Origin: an uncultured Candidatus Pelagibacter sp.
GTDB taxonomy: Bacteria; Pseudomonadota; Alphaproteobacteria; Pelagibacterales; Pelagibacteraceae
Assembly: GCA_943841085.1 (NCBI GenBank)
Contig: CALSWN010000001.1
Span: 1-40,644, forward strand
Length of the DNA stretch: 40,644 nucleotides
Reading direction: 5' to 3'
Below are positions 26,401 through 37,000 of this stretch, piece after piece. The notes under the pieces are model-generated. The model did no database searches and was not told where the DNA came from. It saw only the letters and a program-made list of their open reading frames with translations. How positions within the stretch are numbered: position 1 is the first letter of the stretch; every line of letters starts with the position of its first letter. A program made the position numbers and the translations under genes.

Positions 26401-26930
26401 TTTAGTTTAATTTTTTTTATTTTAGCATCAAGTTGTTTTAAAATTTCATTAGTCACATCTAAATCAGATCTTCCTATAATAATATTTTTTTGATCAATAA
26501 TAAAAGTTAGTTCATTTTTATTTGAATATTCTGATAAAACTATATTTAATTCATCTAAAATTTTCTTCATTGCTTTATTTCTTTTTGATCTTAAATCATT
26601 AACTTTCTTATTTCCTTCTTTTTTAAAATTTTCAAATTCTTTATTCAATGCAATTACTTTCTTTTCAAATTCCTCTTTAGATAAAATATTTTTTTGTGAA
26701 TTAACTTTATCTTTTTTTAATGATAGTTTTTTTCTATTTTCTATATATTTATTTTTGTTTGCTTTATCTAGTTTGTCTAATTGTTGAAGCACAGATTTTC
26801 CAACTAATGATTCTCTCATTACTCTATCCATTTCTACAAATGCAATTTTAACTTCAGCTTTTCCTTGAGTAAAAATTAATGTTATAAAAAAAATTATAGC
26901 AATGGCTTTTATATTTTTAATAAAATTCAT
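26397..26930 (-). CDS. skp: Skp/OmpH-family periplasmic chaperone
   Basis: This 177-aa protein has a probable signal peptide (about 1-25, hydrophobic core AIAIIFFITLIFT followed by a small-residue site before EVKIAFVEMDRV) and then a Lys/Glu-rich coiled-coil body (about 45-120), the layout of Skp/OmpH. Skp carries unfolded outer-membrane proteins across the periplasm to BamA, encoded just upstream with a 1-bp overlap. The sequence is divergent, so the call rests on architecture and on the bamA-skp neighbourhood. Confidence 0.88.
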   Translation of the reverse strand: MNFIKNIKAIAIIFFITLIFTQGKAEVKIAFVEMDRVMRESLVGKSVLQQLDKLDKANKNKYIENRKKLSLKKDKVNSQKNILSKEEFEKKVIALNKEFENFKKEGNKKVNDLRSKRNKAMKKILDELNIVLSEYSNKNELTFIIDQKNIIIGRSDLDVTNEILKQLDAKIKKIKLN

Positions 26931-29173
26931 TAAAATGTAGTTCCTAAATTAAATCTAAAAGATTCAGTTATATCACCACTTGCTTTTGTAATTGGTTGAG
27001 CTAATGAAAAGCTTAAGGGTCCTACTGGCGTTAGTAAATCAACAGCAATACCTGTTGATGATCTAATTGAATTACCTTGATCTATAACATTTGAATAATC
27101 TACATGCCATACATTTGCTGCATCAAAAAATAAAGAAAAATCAACATTTTCAAAAGATTGAAATAAATAAGGAAGAGTAATTGATGTATTAAATGCCGCC
27201 ATATAATTACCTCCAACAAAATCTAATCCATCTTTAGGGCCGATTTTACCTGACTCAAATCCTCTTAATTTAGTTTTTGGTAAAAACATTCTTTTAGAAA
27301 CTCTGACATCATCACCTGATTGTAATGAATTAATTGCTCTTGTATACAATCCAACAGATAAAACTGAGTCTTCTATAATTTCTTTATGATTAGTTATTTG
27401 ATAACCATTTATGATTGAGTAACTGTCTGAGACTAAAGGAATTTCTTGGACTAAAGTGCTTATAAATCCATTTTTTGGTCTGTATGCTGAATCTCTTTTA
27501 TCGTAACTAAGTGAATAATTAAACAATGTATCAAAGTAAGAGCCCTCTTGTTTTTTATATGCTGCAGACGCACTAGCAGTTGTAGATAATTGTTCATGTT
27601 GTATAGAAATTCTAGGTGCAAAATATAAATTTTCGTATTGTTGAAAAGCTGTCCCAAGTGCAATTCTATTAAGTGAACTTTTATAACCAAAATCTTCTTC
27701 TTTATCTAAACTAGAGCTTTCTAAAGATGTTGTCACGCTTCTATCTGAGTAAGCAAAATTTGGGTTTGTATAAGCAAACTTTCCTCTAATGGATTCTTCT
27801 GTAAGCTGTAGATTTGCATCTAATTTGATACCCTTACCATTAAAATTGTTTTCTTTAATACCAAATGCTAAAGTAGAACCAGAGGTACCATAACCTGCAC
27901 CAGCAGAAATTTCTCCAGTAGGTTTTTCTTCTATTGTTATGTCAATATTCTTTAAACCTTTTGTATTACCATCTTTTATTTCAGATTTTACTGATTTAAA
28001 AACATTTGTACTTTTTAGATTATTAATAGTCTTATTATGAAGCAATAGATTTAATGGATCTCCTTCATCTACAACAAGTTGTTGCCTAATAAATTCCTCG
28101 TTAGTTATATTGTTGCCAAGTATATTTATACTTTCAACATAATATTTATCACCTTCTTTAATATTAAAAACAAAGTCAATTTTATCATCATCTTTTATCG
28201 TCTCATCAACGGTGACATCAATAAACTCATAATTTTCATTTGCCGCAATTCTATCTATTTCTGTTAAAATAGTTTGAATACCTTTATATGAATATGTTGA
28301 TTTTTCTAATTTTTTAAAAGTTTTTCTTAATCTATCAAAATCTTTAGTATCATAATCATCAGGCAAAATTATCTTAAAAGAATTAAATATAAATTTTTTA
28401 CCAGAGTCAATTTTATAGATTAAAGAAAAATTCTGCTCATCTAAAACTTGAGAATAAGCATCCTCAATGCTTACTTTATAATATCCATTATTTAAATAAA
28501 AGTTTTTTAATAATCTTTTGTCAAGCTCTGTTAGCTCTTTACTTAGATATTTATATCTAGAAATAAATTTCCAAAATTTACTTTCTTCAGATTTGATAAT
28601 AGAGCTAAGTTTTCTACTTTTATATTTTTTGTCACCTATGAATTTAATTTCATTGATTAAGGCTTTTTCACCCATTGAAATATCATAAATTATATTGATG
28701 GTATTATTTGAATTTGTTTGCTGTGAGACATCAACTTTTGAAAAATAATAACCAGATTTTCTTAAAACATTGGATACTCTATTTAAATCTTCTTTGAGTG
28801 TGAACTTATTAAAAGAACTTTTGGGTTTTAATTTTGTTTGTTCTTTAAACAACTCAACATGTTTTTTTGCTTTTACACCATTAAATATAATATCTTGAAT
28901 AATTGGGTATTCCTTAACATTGATTAACAACTTATTTTCAGATATCTCAACTGTGACTTTTTCAAAAAAATTTGAATTATAGATATTTTTTAAAGCCTCA
29001 TTCAAATCATTTTTTGTTAAATCAACATCTTTTTTAAGTTTAGAAAAATTAATGATAGTTTGAGTAGAAACTCTTTGATTACCCGTTACCTCAAATTCAG
29101 AAAAGATATCAGCAAAGACGTTTCCTAAAAAAAAGGAAAATATTGCAACAAATGTAATTAAACTTTTATTCAT
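26930..29173 (-). CDS. bamA: Outer membrane protein assembly factor BamA
   Basis: This 747-aa protein is the core of the outer-membrane beta-barrel assembly machine. A signal peptide ends at about NVFA-DIF (residue 22). Five POTRA repeats span about 23-400, including the repeat starts FEVTGNQRVSTQTI and INILGNNITNEEFIRQQL. The C-terminal Omp85 barrel contains the conserved loop-6 LRGFESGKIGP and ends in phenylalanine (LGTTF), the usual outer-membrane insertion signal. Gene order dxr-bamA-skp is standard except that rseP, normally between dxr and bamA, is missing. Confidence 0.97.
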   Translation of the reverse strand: MNKSLITFVAIFSFFLGNVFADIFSEFEVTGNQRVSTQTIINFSKLKKDVDLTKNDLNEALKNIYNSNFFEKVTVEISENKLLINVKEYPIIQDIIFNGVKAKKHVELFKEQTKLKPKSSFNKFTLKEDLNRVSNVLRKSGYYFSKVDVSQQTNSNNTINIIYDISMGEKALINEIKFIGDKKYKSRKLSSIIKSEESKFWKFISRYKYLSKELTELDKRLLKNFYLNNGYYKVSIEDAYSQVLDEQNFSLIYKIDSGKKFIFNSFKIILPDDYDTKDFDRLRKTFKKLEKSTYSYKGIQTILTEIDRIAANENYEFIDVTVDETIKDDDKIDFVFNIKEGDKYYVESINILGNNITNEEFIRQQLVVDEGDPLNLLLHNKTINNLKSTNVFKSVKSEIKDGNTKGLKNIDITIEEKPTGEISAGAGYGTSGSTLAFGIKENNFNGKGIKLDANLQLTEESIRGKFAYTNPNFAYSDRSVTTSLESSSLDKEEDFGYKSSLNRIALGTAFQQYENLYFAPRISIQHEQLSTTASASAAYKKQEGSYFDTLFNYSLSYDKRDSAYRPKNGFISTLVQEIPLVSDSYSIINGYQITNHKEIIEDSVLSVGLYTRAINSLQSGDDVRVSKRMFLPKTKLRGFESGKIGPKDGLDFVGGNYMAAFNTSITLPYLFQSFENVDFSLFFDAANVWHVDYSNVIDQGNSIRSSTGIAVDLLTPVGPLSFSLAQPITKASGDITESFRFNLGTTF

Positions 29174-29182
29174 CGTAAGTCC

Positions 29183-30349
29183 TTATACACATAAATCATT
29201 AATTTTTAAACGTACATATTCATTTATAGATTTAATTTGGTCAATATTTGTTGGTTTTTTTAACTTATATTTTTGAAATTCTTTTTTCTTAAGGATCCGA
29301 AATAGAATTTTTGAAATATCAAGAAATTTTATTTTTTTTTGTAAAAAATTTTCAACAAGACAATCATTTGCACTCACTAAAACTGTTTCAAATAAAGAGT
29401 CTTTTTTGGGTAAAGACTTAATTAATTTAATTACTGGAAATTTTTTTAAATTAATTTTTTGAAAGTTTAAATCATTGAGAACTTTGAAGTCAATTTTTTT
29501 TGATTTAATGTTTTTTTCATACTTAGTATATAAAGAATTAAAAATAGGAATTTTCATATCTGTTTCGTGGGCAAGAATTTTAATCAAACCATTAGAAAAT
29601 TTTATCACTGCATGTGCATAGGACTTAGGATGAATTAAAATTCCCAATTGTTTGTAATGAAGACTAAATATTTTTTTTGCTTCAATAATTTCAAAAACTT
29701 TATTCATCATTGTCGCAGAATCAATTGAAATTTTTTTTCCCATTGACCAGTTAGGATGATTAAGAGCTTGCATTATTGTTATATTTTTAAATTTATTAAG
29801 TGGATATTCCCTAAAAGGTCCCCCGGATGCTGTTATATAAATTTTTTCTATTTTTTCTTTATTCTTTTTTTTAATTAAAGACCAAATTGAAAAATGTTCA
29901 GAATCTACTGGTATAAAATTTGTATTGTATTTTTTTAAATTTTTTTCTATTAAAGTCCAGCCACAAATAATTGATTCTTTGTTAGCTATTGCAATTGTTT
30001 TTGAAAATTTTATAATATCAAGAGTGGGTTTAAGTCCATTAAAGCCTGCTATTGCACTCATTGTATAGTCAATTTTTTTTTTATTAAAAATATATTCGAT
30101 ATTATTGAAATTATTAAAGATATTTATTTTCTTGTTTCTTAAAATATTTTTAACGTTTAAATAAGCTTTGTAATCAGTAATTATTATATTTTTGACATTA
30201 AATAATTTTACTTGATTTAATAAGTCTTTATAATTTGTATTAGATGTAAGTAGAGATATTTCAATTTTTTTTTTATCTTTTTTGAGAATATTGATTAAGG
30301 TTTTGCCAATTGATCCTGTTGATCCAAGAATTGCAATTTTTTTTTTCAT
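29183..30349 (-). CDS. dxr: 1-deoxy-D-xylulose-5-phosphate reductoisomerase
   Basis: This 388-aa enzyme converts deoxyxylulose phosphate to methylerythritol phosphate with NADPH, the step before IspD. The NADPH-binding ILGSTGSIGKT opens the protein; IANKESIICG, the metal-ligand region PVDSEHFSIW, the flexible-loop segment ASGGPFRE, and HPNWSMGKKISIDSATMMNK follow. Length is typical. It overlaps cdsA by 1 bp, and 9 bp separate it from bamA. Confidence 0.96.
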   Translation of the reverse strand: MKKKIAILGSTGSIGKTLINILKKDKKKIEISLLTSNTNYKDLLNQVKLFNVKNIIITDYKAYLNVKNILRNKKINIFNNFNNIEYIFNKKKIDYTMSAIAGFNGLKPTLDIIKFSKTIAIANKESIICGWTLIEKNLKKYNTNFIPVDSEHFSIWSLIKKKNKEKIEKIYITASGGPFREYPLNKFKNITIMQALNHPNWSMGKKISIDSATMMNKVFEIIEAKKIFSLHYKQLGILIHPKSYAHAVIKFSNGLIKILAHETDMKIPIFNSLYTKYEKNIKSKKIDFKVLNDLNFQKINLKKFPVIKLIKSLPKKDSLFETVLVSANDCLVENFLQKKIKFLDISKILFRILKKKEFQKYKLKKPTNIDQIKSINEYVRLKINDLCV

Positions 30350-31023
30350 TAAATAGTGATTAAAAATTGATTAAGCATTACACCAACAGGAACAGCAAAT
30401 AAAATACCATCTATTCTATCTAAAATACCACCATGACCGGGTAATAAGTCTCCTGTATCTTTAACTTTAGCCTTACGTTTTAAGTATGAAATAAATAAAT
30501 CACCTAATTGACATGAAAATGAAACAACTATTGCCAATAATATCAAATCAAAAAGATTATTAAATTTATAACCTAAAATATAATAAAAGATGGGCACTAT
30601 GGCTAAAGATAGAATGAATGATCCAATCGAGCCTGAAATAGTTTTTTTGGGACTTATTTTTGTTAATTTTTTGCCTTTGAACATCTTACCAAAAATTAAA
30701 CCTCCAATATCAGAACAAACACAAATAGAAAATAAGTATATCATAGTAAGTTTAAAATCATTTTGTATAATTCCATCAAAAATAATAAATGAGAATATAG
30801 TTAAATAAATTAAACTAGTAGCTTTAATTGACAGTTTTAAAAAATTTGATTTGAATGTTTTTTTAATAAAAATTTTTGAAATTAATTCATGAAATTCAAT
30901 CAAAGAAATTATTGAAATAATTATCAAAGAAATAATTAAGATATAAGAGTAGTAAAAAGTTAATGCTAATAATATAATTAAAAAAATTGATGTTATAATT
31001 CTTTTTGTCATTTCTTTACTCAT
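30349..31023 (-). CDS. cdsA: Phosphatidate cytidylyltransferase
   Basis: This 224-aa multi-pass membrane enzyme makes CDP-diacylglycerol from phosphatidate and CTP, the branch point for phospholipids including the phosphatidylglycerol finished by PgpA. The CdsA signature SQLGDLFISYLKRKAKVKDTG...GHGGILDRIDGI is present near the C-terminus (here beginning SCQLGD), along with LTKISPKKTISG. It is on the short side for the family, mostly by a reduced N-terminal membrane part. It overlaps uppS and dxr by 1 bp each. Confidence 0.95.
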   Translation of the reverse strand: MSKEMTKRIITSIFLIILLALTFYYSYILIISLIIISIISLIEFHELISKIFIKKTFKSNFLKLSIKATSLIYLTIFSFIIFDGIIQNDFKLTMIYLFSICVCSDIGGLIFGKMFKGKKLTKISPKKTISGSIGSFILSLAIVPIFYYILGYKFNNLFDLILLAIVVSFSCQLGDLFISYLKRKAKVKDTGDLLPGHGGILDRIDGILFAVPVGVMLNQFLITI

Positions 31024-31700
31024 TAAATATTACCAAAATTTCTTTTTAATGATTTAAATTTATTAAGTATTTTTTTATAATCTTTATTCTTAAAATCTGG
31101 CCAAAGTTTTTTCTCAAAAAAAATTTCTGTATAGGCTAATTGCCACAACAAAAAGTTACTTAATCTTTTTGTATTACCGGTTCTAATAAGTAAATCTGGA
31201 TCTGGTATACCTTTGGTATATAAATTTTTTTCAATATTTTTTTGCGATATTGTAATATTTGATTTATTTAAAAATTTCAAAGCATTTATAATTTCAGTTT
31301 TAGATCCATAATTTAATGCTAAATTAATTTGTAATTTCTTATTGTGAATAGTTTTTTTTTCTGATATTTCAAGTAAGGTTTTTAGTTTTTTTGAAAACAT
31401 TTTTTTTTCACCAATAATTTTTAATTTAATTCCATTTTTTATGAGTTCATCAATTTTTTTAGTTAAAAAATTTTCTAACAAATCAAACAAAAATAAAATT
31501 TCTTTCTTGGGTCTTTTCCAGTTTTCCGTAGAAAATGTATATAATGTAAGATAATTAATTTTTGATTTAATTGTTTGTTTAATAATCGACTCAACAGTAT
31601 TAAGTCCAACTCTGTGTCCAGCGTTTCGAGATTGTTTGTGTTTTAAACCCCATCTGCCGTTTCCATCCATAATGATGGCAACATGATTAATTGGGTTCAT
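31023..31700 (-). CDS. uppS: Undecaprenyl diphosphate synthase
   Basis: This 225-aa cis-prenyltransferase makes the C55 carrier lipid for peptidoglycan and surface polysaccharides. Conserved regions are VAIIMDGNGRWG with the catalytic Asp at about residue 11, NAGHRVGLNTVE, LTLYTFSTENWKRP and the C-terminal IRTGNTKRLSNFLLWQLAYTE. It is coupled to frr by an ATGA overlap. The fold and motifs do not by themselves set product chain length. Confidence 0.96.
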   Translation of the reverse strand: MNPINHVAIIMDGNGRWGLKHKQSRNAGHRVGLNTVESIIKQTIKSKINYLTLYTFSTENWKRPKKEILFLFDLLENFLTKKIDELIKNGIKLKIIGEKKMFSKKLKTLLEISEKKTIHNKKLQINLALNYGSKTEIINALKFLNKSNITISQKNIEKNLYTKGIPDPDLLIRTGNTKRLSNFLLWQLAYTEIFFEKKLWPDFKNKDYKKILNKFKSLKRNFGNI

Positions 31701-32248
31701 ATGGTCATTATTTCTTTTTCTTTAGTTCCAACTTTTTCATCAATCAATTTAATATGTTCATCAGTAAAAGTCTGCACCATCTTTTCAAATTTTTTTTCAT
31801 CATCTTCACCAATATCTTTATTTTTTAATAAATTTTTTAAATCATCATTAGCTTCTCTTCGAATATTTCTGACTGAAACTTTACATTTTTCACCCATTGA
31901 CTTGATCATCTTTTTTATCTCTGCTCTTCGTTCTTCGCTCAAATCAGGAACAGGTAATCTTATTAATTGACCGTCAACCTGTGGATTTAGTCCTAGCTCA
32001 GATTTTTGAATAGCGGCATCAACTAGTTGGACATTATTAGCGTCCCATACCTGAACATTAATCATTCTTGCTTCTGGTGTTGTAATGCTAGCTACTTGAT
32101 TAATTGGCATTGCCTGTCCATACACATCAACTTTAATTAAATCGAGCATACTTGAATTTGCTCTTCCTGTTCTCAGAGAAGTTAGTTCTTTAGCAAAAAC
32201 CTCAATGGTTTTATCCATTTTTTGGCTGTAGATTTTTTCATTAAACAT
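31697..32248 (-). CDS. frr: Ribosome recycling factor
   Basis: This 183-aa protein splits post-termination ribosomes with EF-G. The family segments LRTGRANSSMLD, YGQAMPINQVASITTPEAR, LNPQVDGQLIRLPVPDLSEERR and the RNIRREANDDLK helix are complete. The start codon follows the tsf stop directly. In most proteobacteria pyrH lies between tsf and frr; here there are no bases for it. Confidence 0.97.
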   Translation of the reverse strand: MFNEKIYSQKMDKTIEVFAKELTSLRTGRANSSMLDLIKVDVYGQAMPINQVASITTPEARMINVQVWDANNVQLVDAAIQKSELGLNPQVDGQLIRLPVPDLSEERRAEIKKMIKSMGEKCKVSVRNIRREANDDLKNLLKNKDIGEDDEKKFEKMVQTFTDEHIKLIDEKVGTKEKEIMTI

Positions 32249-33100
32249 TTATTCACCAATTTTTAATCTATAAAAATCTTTAATCTTTAAATCAGTAATA
32301 CTAAGTTCTTTTACAATATCTTGCACCTTTTTTTTAGGTTCCATAACCCATGCTTGAGATAATAATGCATTTTCTTCCTTAAATTTATTAATTTTCCCTG
32401 AACTAATCTTTTGAGCTATCTCATCAGGCTTCCCTGAGCTTTTTAATTCTTCGGTAATAAGTTCTTGTTCTTTCTGTAAAACACTCTTATCGATAGAGCT
32501 TGAGTCAAGGGCTAAAGGATTTGAAGCAGCTACATGCATAGCAAGCTGTTTACCAAAAGACTTAAGAATATCTGATTCTTCTTTAGTTTCAAGTGACACA
32601 ACAACTGCTAATTTGGATAAATTATCTTTAACAACAGTGTGTAAATAATTAAAATTTTTAGTACCTACATGGTTAAATGTTTTTAATCTTCCAATGGTAA
32701 TTTTTTCACCCATTTTTGCTATTAAGGCAACAAGATTATCTTCAACAGTTTTGTTATTGGCCATTTTACATTTATTCAATTTATTAATGTCAGAATCATT
32801 TTGATTATTTAATTCACTTAATTCTTTAGCAAATGAGACAAAGTCATCATTTTTGGCAACAAAGTCTGTTTCACAATTTAATTCTAGAATTGAAGTTTTA
32901 CTTTCATCACCACTAGTCGCAACTACTCCTTCTTTCGCATCTCGTGACATTTTTTTAGAAGCTTTAGAGATTCCTTTTACTCTTAAAATTTCTACTGCTT
33001 TATCCAAATCACCAAGCGACTCTTTTATTGCTAGATTACAATCTTTAAATCCAGCTCCAGTTGCTTCTCTTAATTGTTTTACTTTTTTTATATCACTCAT
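32249..33100 (-). CDS. tsf: Elongation factor Ts
   Basis: This 283-aa protein is the guanine nucleotide exchange factor for EF-Tu. The N-terminal domain [18 protein letters not shown] and the EF-Tu contact motif TDFVAKND are clear, and the [10 protein letters not shown] segment of the core follows. Length is typical. It follows rpsB by 1 bp and is expected to be in the same transcript under the rpsB leader. Confidence 0.97.
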   Translation of the reverse strand: MSDIKKVKQLREATGAGFKDCNLAIKESLGDLDKAVEILRVKGISKASKKMSRDAKEGVVATSGDESKTSILELNCETDFVAKNDDFVSFAKELSELNNQNDSDINKLNKCKMANNKTVEDNLVALIAKMGEKITIGRLKTFNHVGTKNFNYLHTVVKDNLSKLAVVVSLETKEESDILKSFGKQLAMHVAASNPLALDSSSIDKSVLQKEQELITEELKSSGKPDEIAQKISSGKINKFKEENALLSQAWVMEPKKKVQDIVKELSITDLKIKDFYRLKIGE

Positions 33101-33101
33101 A

Positions 33102-33914
33102 TTAATTTAATTTTTTTTTTGAAAATTTAGCATCTAATTTTTCTCTATCTAGTTCTTGAACTGTTTTAGTAGATTTTTTTTTAGACTTAACTTCATCAAC
33201 TTCAGGTTTATCTTCAACTTTAGCCGGAGCAGCTTTTTTTGCATTTTCAATAGTTTCTTTTATTAAATTACAGTAAAGATCTATTGCTCTTCTTGCATCA
33301 TCGTTACCTGGTATTGGATAATCAATTCCATCTGGGTTGGAGTTGCTATCTAAAATAGCACATATTGGTATACCTAGCTTAACTGATTCTTGAATAGCTA
33401 ATGACTCATAATTTGTATCAATAATAAAAACTAAATCAGGGACTTTTTTCATTTCAGCTATTCCACCTAGTGCTCTTTCTAACTTATCTTTTTTAACACT
33501 CATTTTAAGGAGTTCTTTTTTTGTAAATCCTCTATTTTCTGCAATAAGATCAGTTTCATATTTTTTCATTTTTTTAATAGAGGCTGAAATTGTTCCCCAG
33601 TTAGTAAGCATTCCTCCTAACCATCTATAATTAACAAAATATTGCCCTGTTTCTTTTGCTACTTCTGCAATCGCCTCTGAAGCTTGTTTTTTTGTTGATA
33701 CAAAAAGAATTTTACCATTATTAGCTATAGTGTTGTAAACTTTTTCTAAAGCTACATTTGTTAATTCTAATGTTTGAGTTAAATCAATAATATGTATCGA
33801 GTCTCTTTTGCCAAAGATGTATTTTTTCATTTTTGGGTTCCATCTTAGAGTTTTGTGACCTAAGTGAACGCCAGCTTCTAATAGTTGTTGAATAGTTAGA
33901 CTTGGTATTTTCAT
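33102..33914 (-). CDS. rpsB: 30S ribosomal protein S2
   Basis: This 270-aa protein starts with the S2 family segment [28 protein letters not shown] and contains [24 protein letters not shown]-like (here [13 protein letters not shown]) and [14 protein letters not shown] Lys/Glu-rich C-terminal extension of about 40 residues follows, as in several Alphaproteobacteria. The leader in front of it can fold into a stem that covers the ribosome-binding region, which fits autogenous control by S2 of rpsB-tsf. Confidence 0.97.
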   Translation of the reverse strand: MKIPSLTIQQLLEAGVHLGHKTLRWNPKMKKYIFGKRDSIHIIDLTQTLELTNVALEKVYNTIANNGKILFVSTKKQASEAIAEVAKETGQYFVNYRWLGGMLTNWGTISASIKKMKKYETDLIAENRGFTKKELLKMSVKKDKLERALGGIAEMKKVPDLVFIIDTNYESLAIQESVKLGIPICAILDSNSNPDGIDYPIPGNDDARRAIDLYCNLIKETIENAKKAAPAKVEDKPEVDEVKSKKKSTKTVQELDREKLDAKFSKKKLN

Positions 33915-33980
33915 ATTTATTCCCGGTTAAGCCACCACAGTAATTTCCACTTAAGGACCGGAGGTTTAAAACCACAAACT
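33915..33980 (-). promoter_or_regulatory. Structured rpsB leader, probable S2 autoregulatory element
   Basis: On the minus strand CCGG-TCC-TTAAG (33961 to 33950) pairs with CTTAA-CCGG (33931 to 33923), a 9-bp stem with a 3-nt bulge closing an 18-nt loop. The 3' arm and the adjacent GGGA lie just before the rpsB ATG, so the stem could block initiation. A second small hairpin, GGTT-TTA-AACC, lies upstream. Leaders of this kind before rpsB are known in proteobacteria (the t44/S2 leader type); whether this belongs to that family was not tested. Confidence 0.65.
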
Positions 33981-33986
33981 GTGTGC

Positions 33987-34016
33987 GTATTAGTTAATTT
34001 AAACAGTTACTTACAA
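33987..34016 (-). promoter_or_regulatory. Candidate sigma70-type promoter of rpsB-tsf
   Basis: On the minus strand TTGTAA (34016-34011) and TAATAC (33992-33987) are 18 bp apart, giving a start near 33980 and a leader of about 66 nt that begins just before the structured region. Both hexamers are imperfect and the surroundings are A/T rich. Confidence 0.4.
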
Positions 34017-34045
34017 ATAATTTGAATGACAAACAAGTCTTTTTT

Positions 34046-37000
34046 TTAGTGAATTATAGTCGAAATATCCTTGTTTCTTAGGGTATTTATTGATTTTCTA
34101 TCAATATACCGTTTGTTTTTCAGTTTAAATTTTAAATCTTTATTCTTGTCTCTAATATTGATTGTAACCACTGTTGAACCTTCTTTTTTGATTAAATCAG
34201 AAATTAAATCAATATTTTTTGTAGATTTCAAATTAAATGAAATTTCTGAAACAGGCTTGTTAAATAAATCCTTCAGTGAGGCTATTTTTTGGACATTAAT
34301 TCTTTTAAATCTATTTTCATCATTGGAAATACTTTTTGCTAAAGTAATAATTAAAGAACTTCCTTCAATTAAAATTTCACGATTTGTTTCAAGTATATCA
34401 GAAAAAACAAAAAGTTCAAAAACACTAGTTAAATCTGTAAATTTAATTACACCATAGGAATTTCCTTTAGCAGTTTTTCTCTCAGTAATTTTTAATAGTG
34501 TTGCTGCAATGTTTGCCTCTATAATATTATTATCTGAATTAAATTTAATATAATCGATTATCTTATAATCATGAAAAATTTCTTTAAACTGATTTAATGG
34601 GTGATCTGAAATAAAAAAACCTACAGCTTCAAATTCACGTGATAATCTTTCCTCAAATTTCCAATCTTCAATATTGAGAACTATTTCACTATCCTGCTCC
34701 TCATCTGAAGCAAAAAGATCAATTTGATTGGCTGCTTTATTCTCAAATATATTTTTAGTTTTTAAGATGAAATTTGGAATAGAATTAAATAATGCTTGTC
34801 TATTTTTATCAATGCTATCAAAAGCACCTGCTTTTACCAATCCTTCTAATTGAAGTTTATTAATATCTTTTGGATTAACTCTATTTAAGAAATCATTTAT
34901 TGATCTAAATTTACCATTGTTAACTCTTTCTTTAACGACATTTGATATAGCTTCAAATCCTACACTTTTAATTCCACCCAAAGCATAATAAAAATTATCA
35001 TCATCAAATTTAAAATCTGCAAAACATCTATTAATATCTGGCCTCACAACATTGATATTAATTCTTTTGAGTTCTTCGTGAAATTCACTAAGTTTATTTT
35101 GATTAGACAAATCCATTGTCATTGATGCTGCAAAAAATTCTTTAGAATAATAAGTTTTTAAAAATGCAGTCTGATATGATATAATAGCATAAGCTGCTGC
35201 ATGGCTTTTATTGAAGCCATATTCAGCAAAAGGTTCAATCTTTAAAAAGATGCTTGCGGCAACATCTTTAGCTATTCCATTTTTTAATGCACCAGCTATA
35301 AAACCTTGTTTTTGTTTTTCTAGCTCTGCTCTCTTTTTTTTTCCCATAGCTCTTCTTAAAATATCTGCTTCACCAGCAGTGAAACCAGAAAGTTTTTGAG
35401 CAATTTGCATTACTTGTTCTTGATAAATAATAACGCCATAGGTCGGTTTTAAGATATCCTCTAAAAGTGGATGTAAATAATCTGGTTTTTGACGGCCATG
35501 CTTACAATCATTATATACCGGAATATTACTCATTGGTCCTGGTCTATAAAGTGCAACTAGTGCAATAATATCTTCAATATGGTTTGGTTTCATCTGCAGC
35601 AAAGCCTCTCTCATTCCAGCACTTTCAACTTGAAATAATCCCACGGTGTTTCCTGAAGATAAAAGATCAAAAACTTTTTGATCATGATAGTCAATATCTT
35701 CAATCTTAAAATCTTTAACTTTTTTATTAATTAATTTTTGGGTTCTATTAATCACTGTTAGTGTTTTTAAACCTAAAAAATCGAATTTAATTAATCCAGC
35801 ATTTTCAGCTGAGTACATATCAAATTGTGTTGAAGGCAATAATAAATTAGCACTTGTGTCTTTATATAAGGGTACACTATCGGTTAATTTTTTATCTGCT
35901 ATAACAACCCCAGCTGCATGTGTAGCAACGTTTCTATTTAAACCTTCTAGTTTTAAAGAAAGATCAGTTAGTTTTTTCACACGTGGGTCTTCATTAAGTA
36001 ATTTTTGAAGTCTAGGTTCATTATTAATGCATTCTGTTAAACTTTGAGGTCTTGAAGGATCAAATGGGATCATTTTGGATATACTATCTACAAAACCATA
36101 AGATAATCCTAAAACTCTTCCAACATCTCTAATTACCATTCTTGCTTTTAATTTTCCAAATGTAATAATGTGAGCAACACTTTCTTTATATTTTGAAGTT
36201 AAATATTTAAAAACTAAATCTCTTTTTTCTTCACAAAAATCGATATCAAAATCAGGCATAGAAATACGATCTGGATTTAAAAATCTTTCAAAAATTAAAT
36301 TAAACTTTATTGGATCAACATCTGTAATAGATAAACACCAAGCTACAAGCGAACCTGCACCAGAACCTCTTCCAGGTCCTACGGGAATATCATTTTTTTT
36401 AGCCCACTTAATATAGTCAGAAACTATTAAAAAATAACTTGGATATTTCATTTCAATAATTATTTTTAATTCATGGTCAAGTCTATCTTTATATTCTAAA
36501 AATTTCTCATTTTTATCAAGTTCTCTATCTGGAATTTTAAATATTTTTAAAAACTTTTCTTTCAAGCCTTCTAATGAATCTTTTTTTAGAATTTCGTCTG
36601 CACTTCCTTTTTTTTCAGAACTAATATTTGGTAATACAGGTTTAGACAACTGTGGTCTAAAGCTACATCTATAAGGAAGGTTAAAATTATTTTCTAAAGA
36701 CTCGGGTAAATCAGAAAACAAAGAACACATTTCTTCATCAGATTTAAGATAGTGTTGATCACTAAATTTAACTCTATTCTTATCATTAATATATGTTTTA
36801 ATTCCAATGCAAATTAGAGCATCATGAGCTTCATGCATATCTTTTGTTAAATAATAGACTTCATTGGTTGCGATGATAGGTATTTTTACTTTGGAAGAGC
36901 ATTCAAGGTTAAATTTTTCAAAAGCTATTTCATTTTGATCACCATGTCTTTGTATTTCTAAATAAAATCTATCATTAAAATTTTTTGATAAATCTTTATA

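Noticed and set aside
33784-33975. 63-aa minus-strand ORF overlapping the rpsB leader and start
   Set aside because: Frame-shifted reading of the rpsB 5' region; rpsB codes in the correct frame. A leader peptide is possible in principle but nothing supports it.
34071-34457. 128-aa plus-strand ORF opposite the 3' end of dnaE
   Set aside because: Antisense shadow of the dnaE C-terminal region, Ser/Phe/Leu-rich with no motif.
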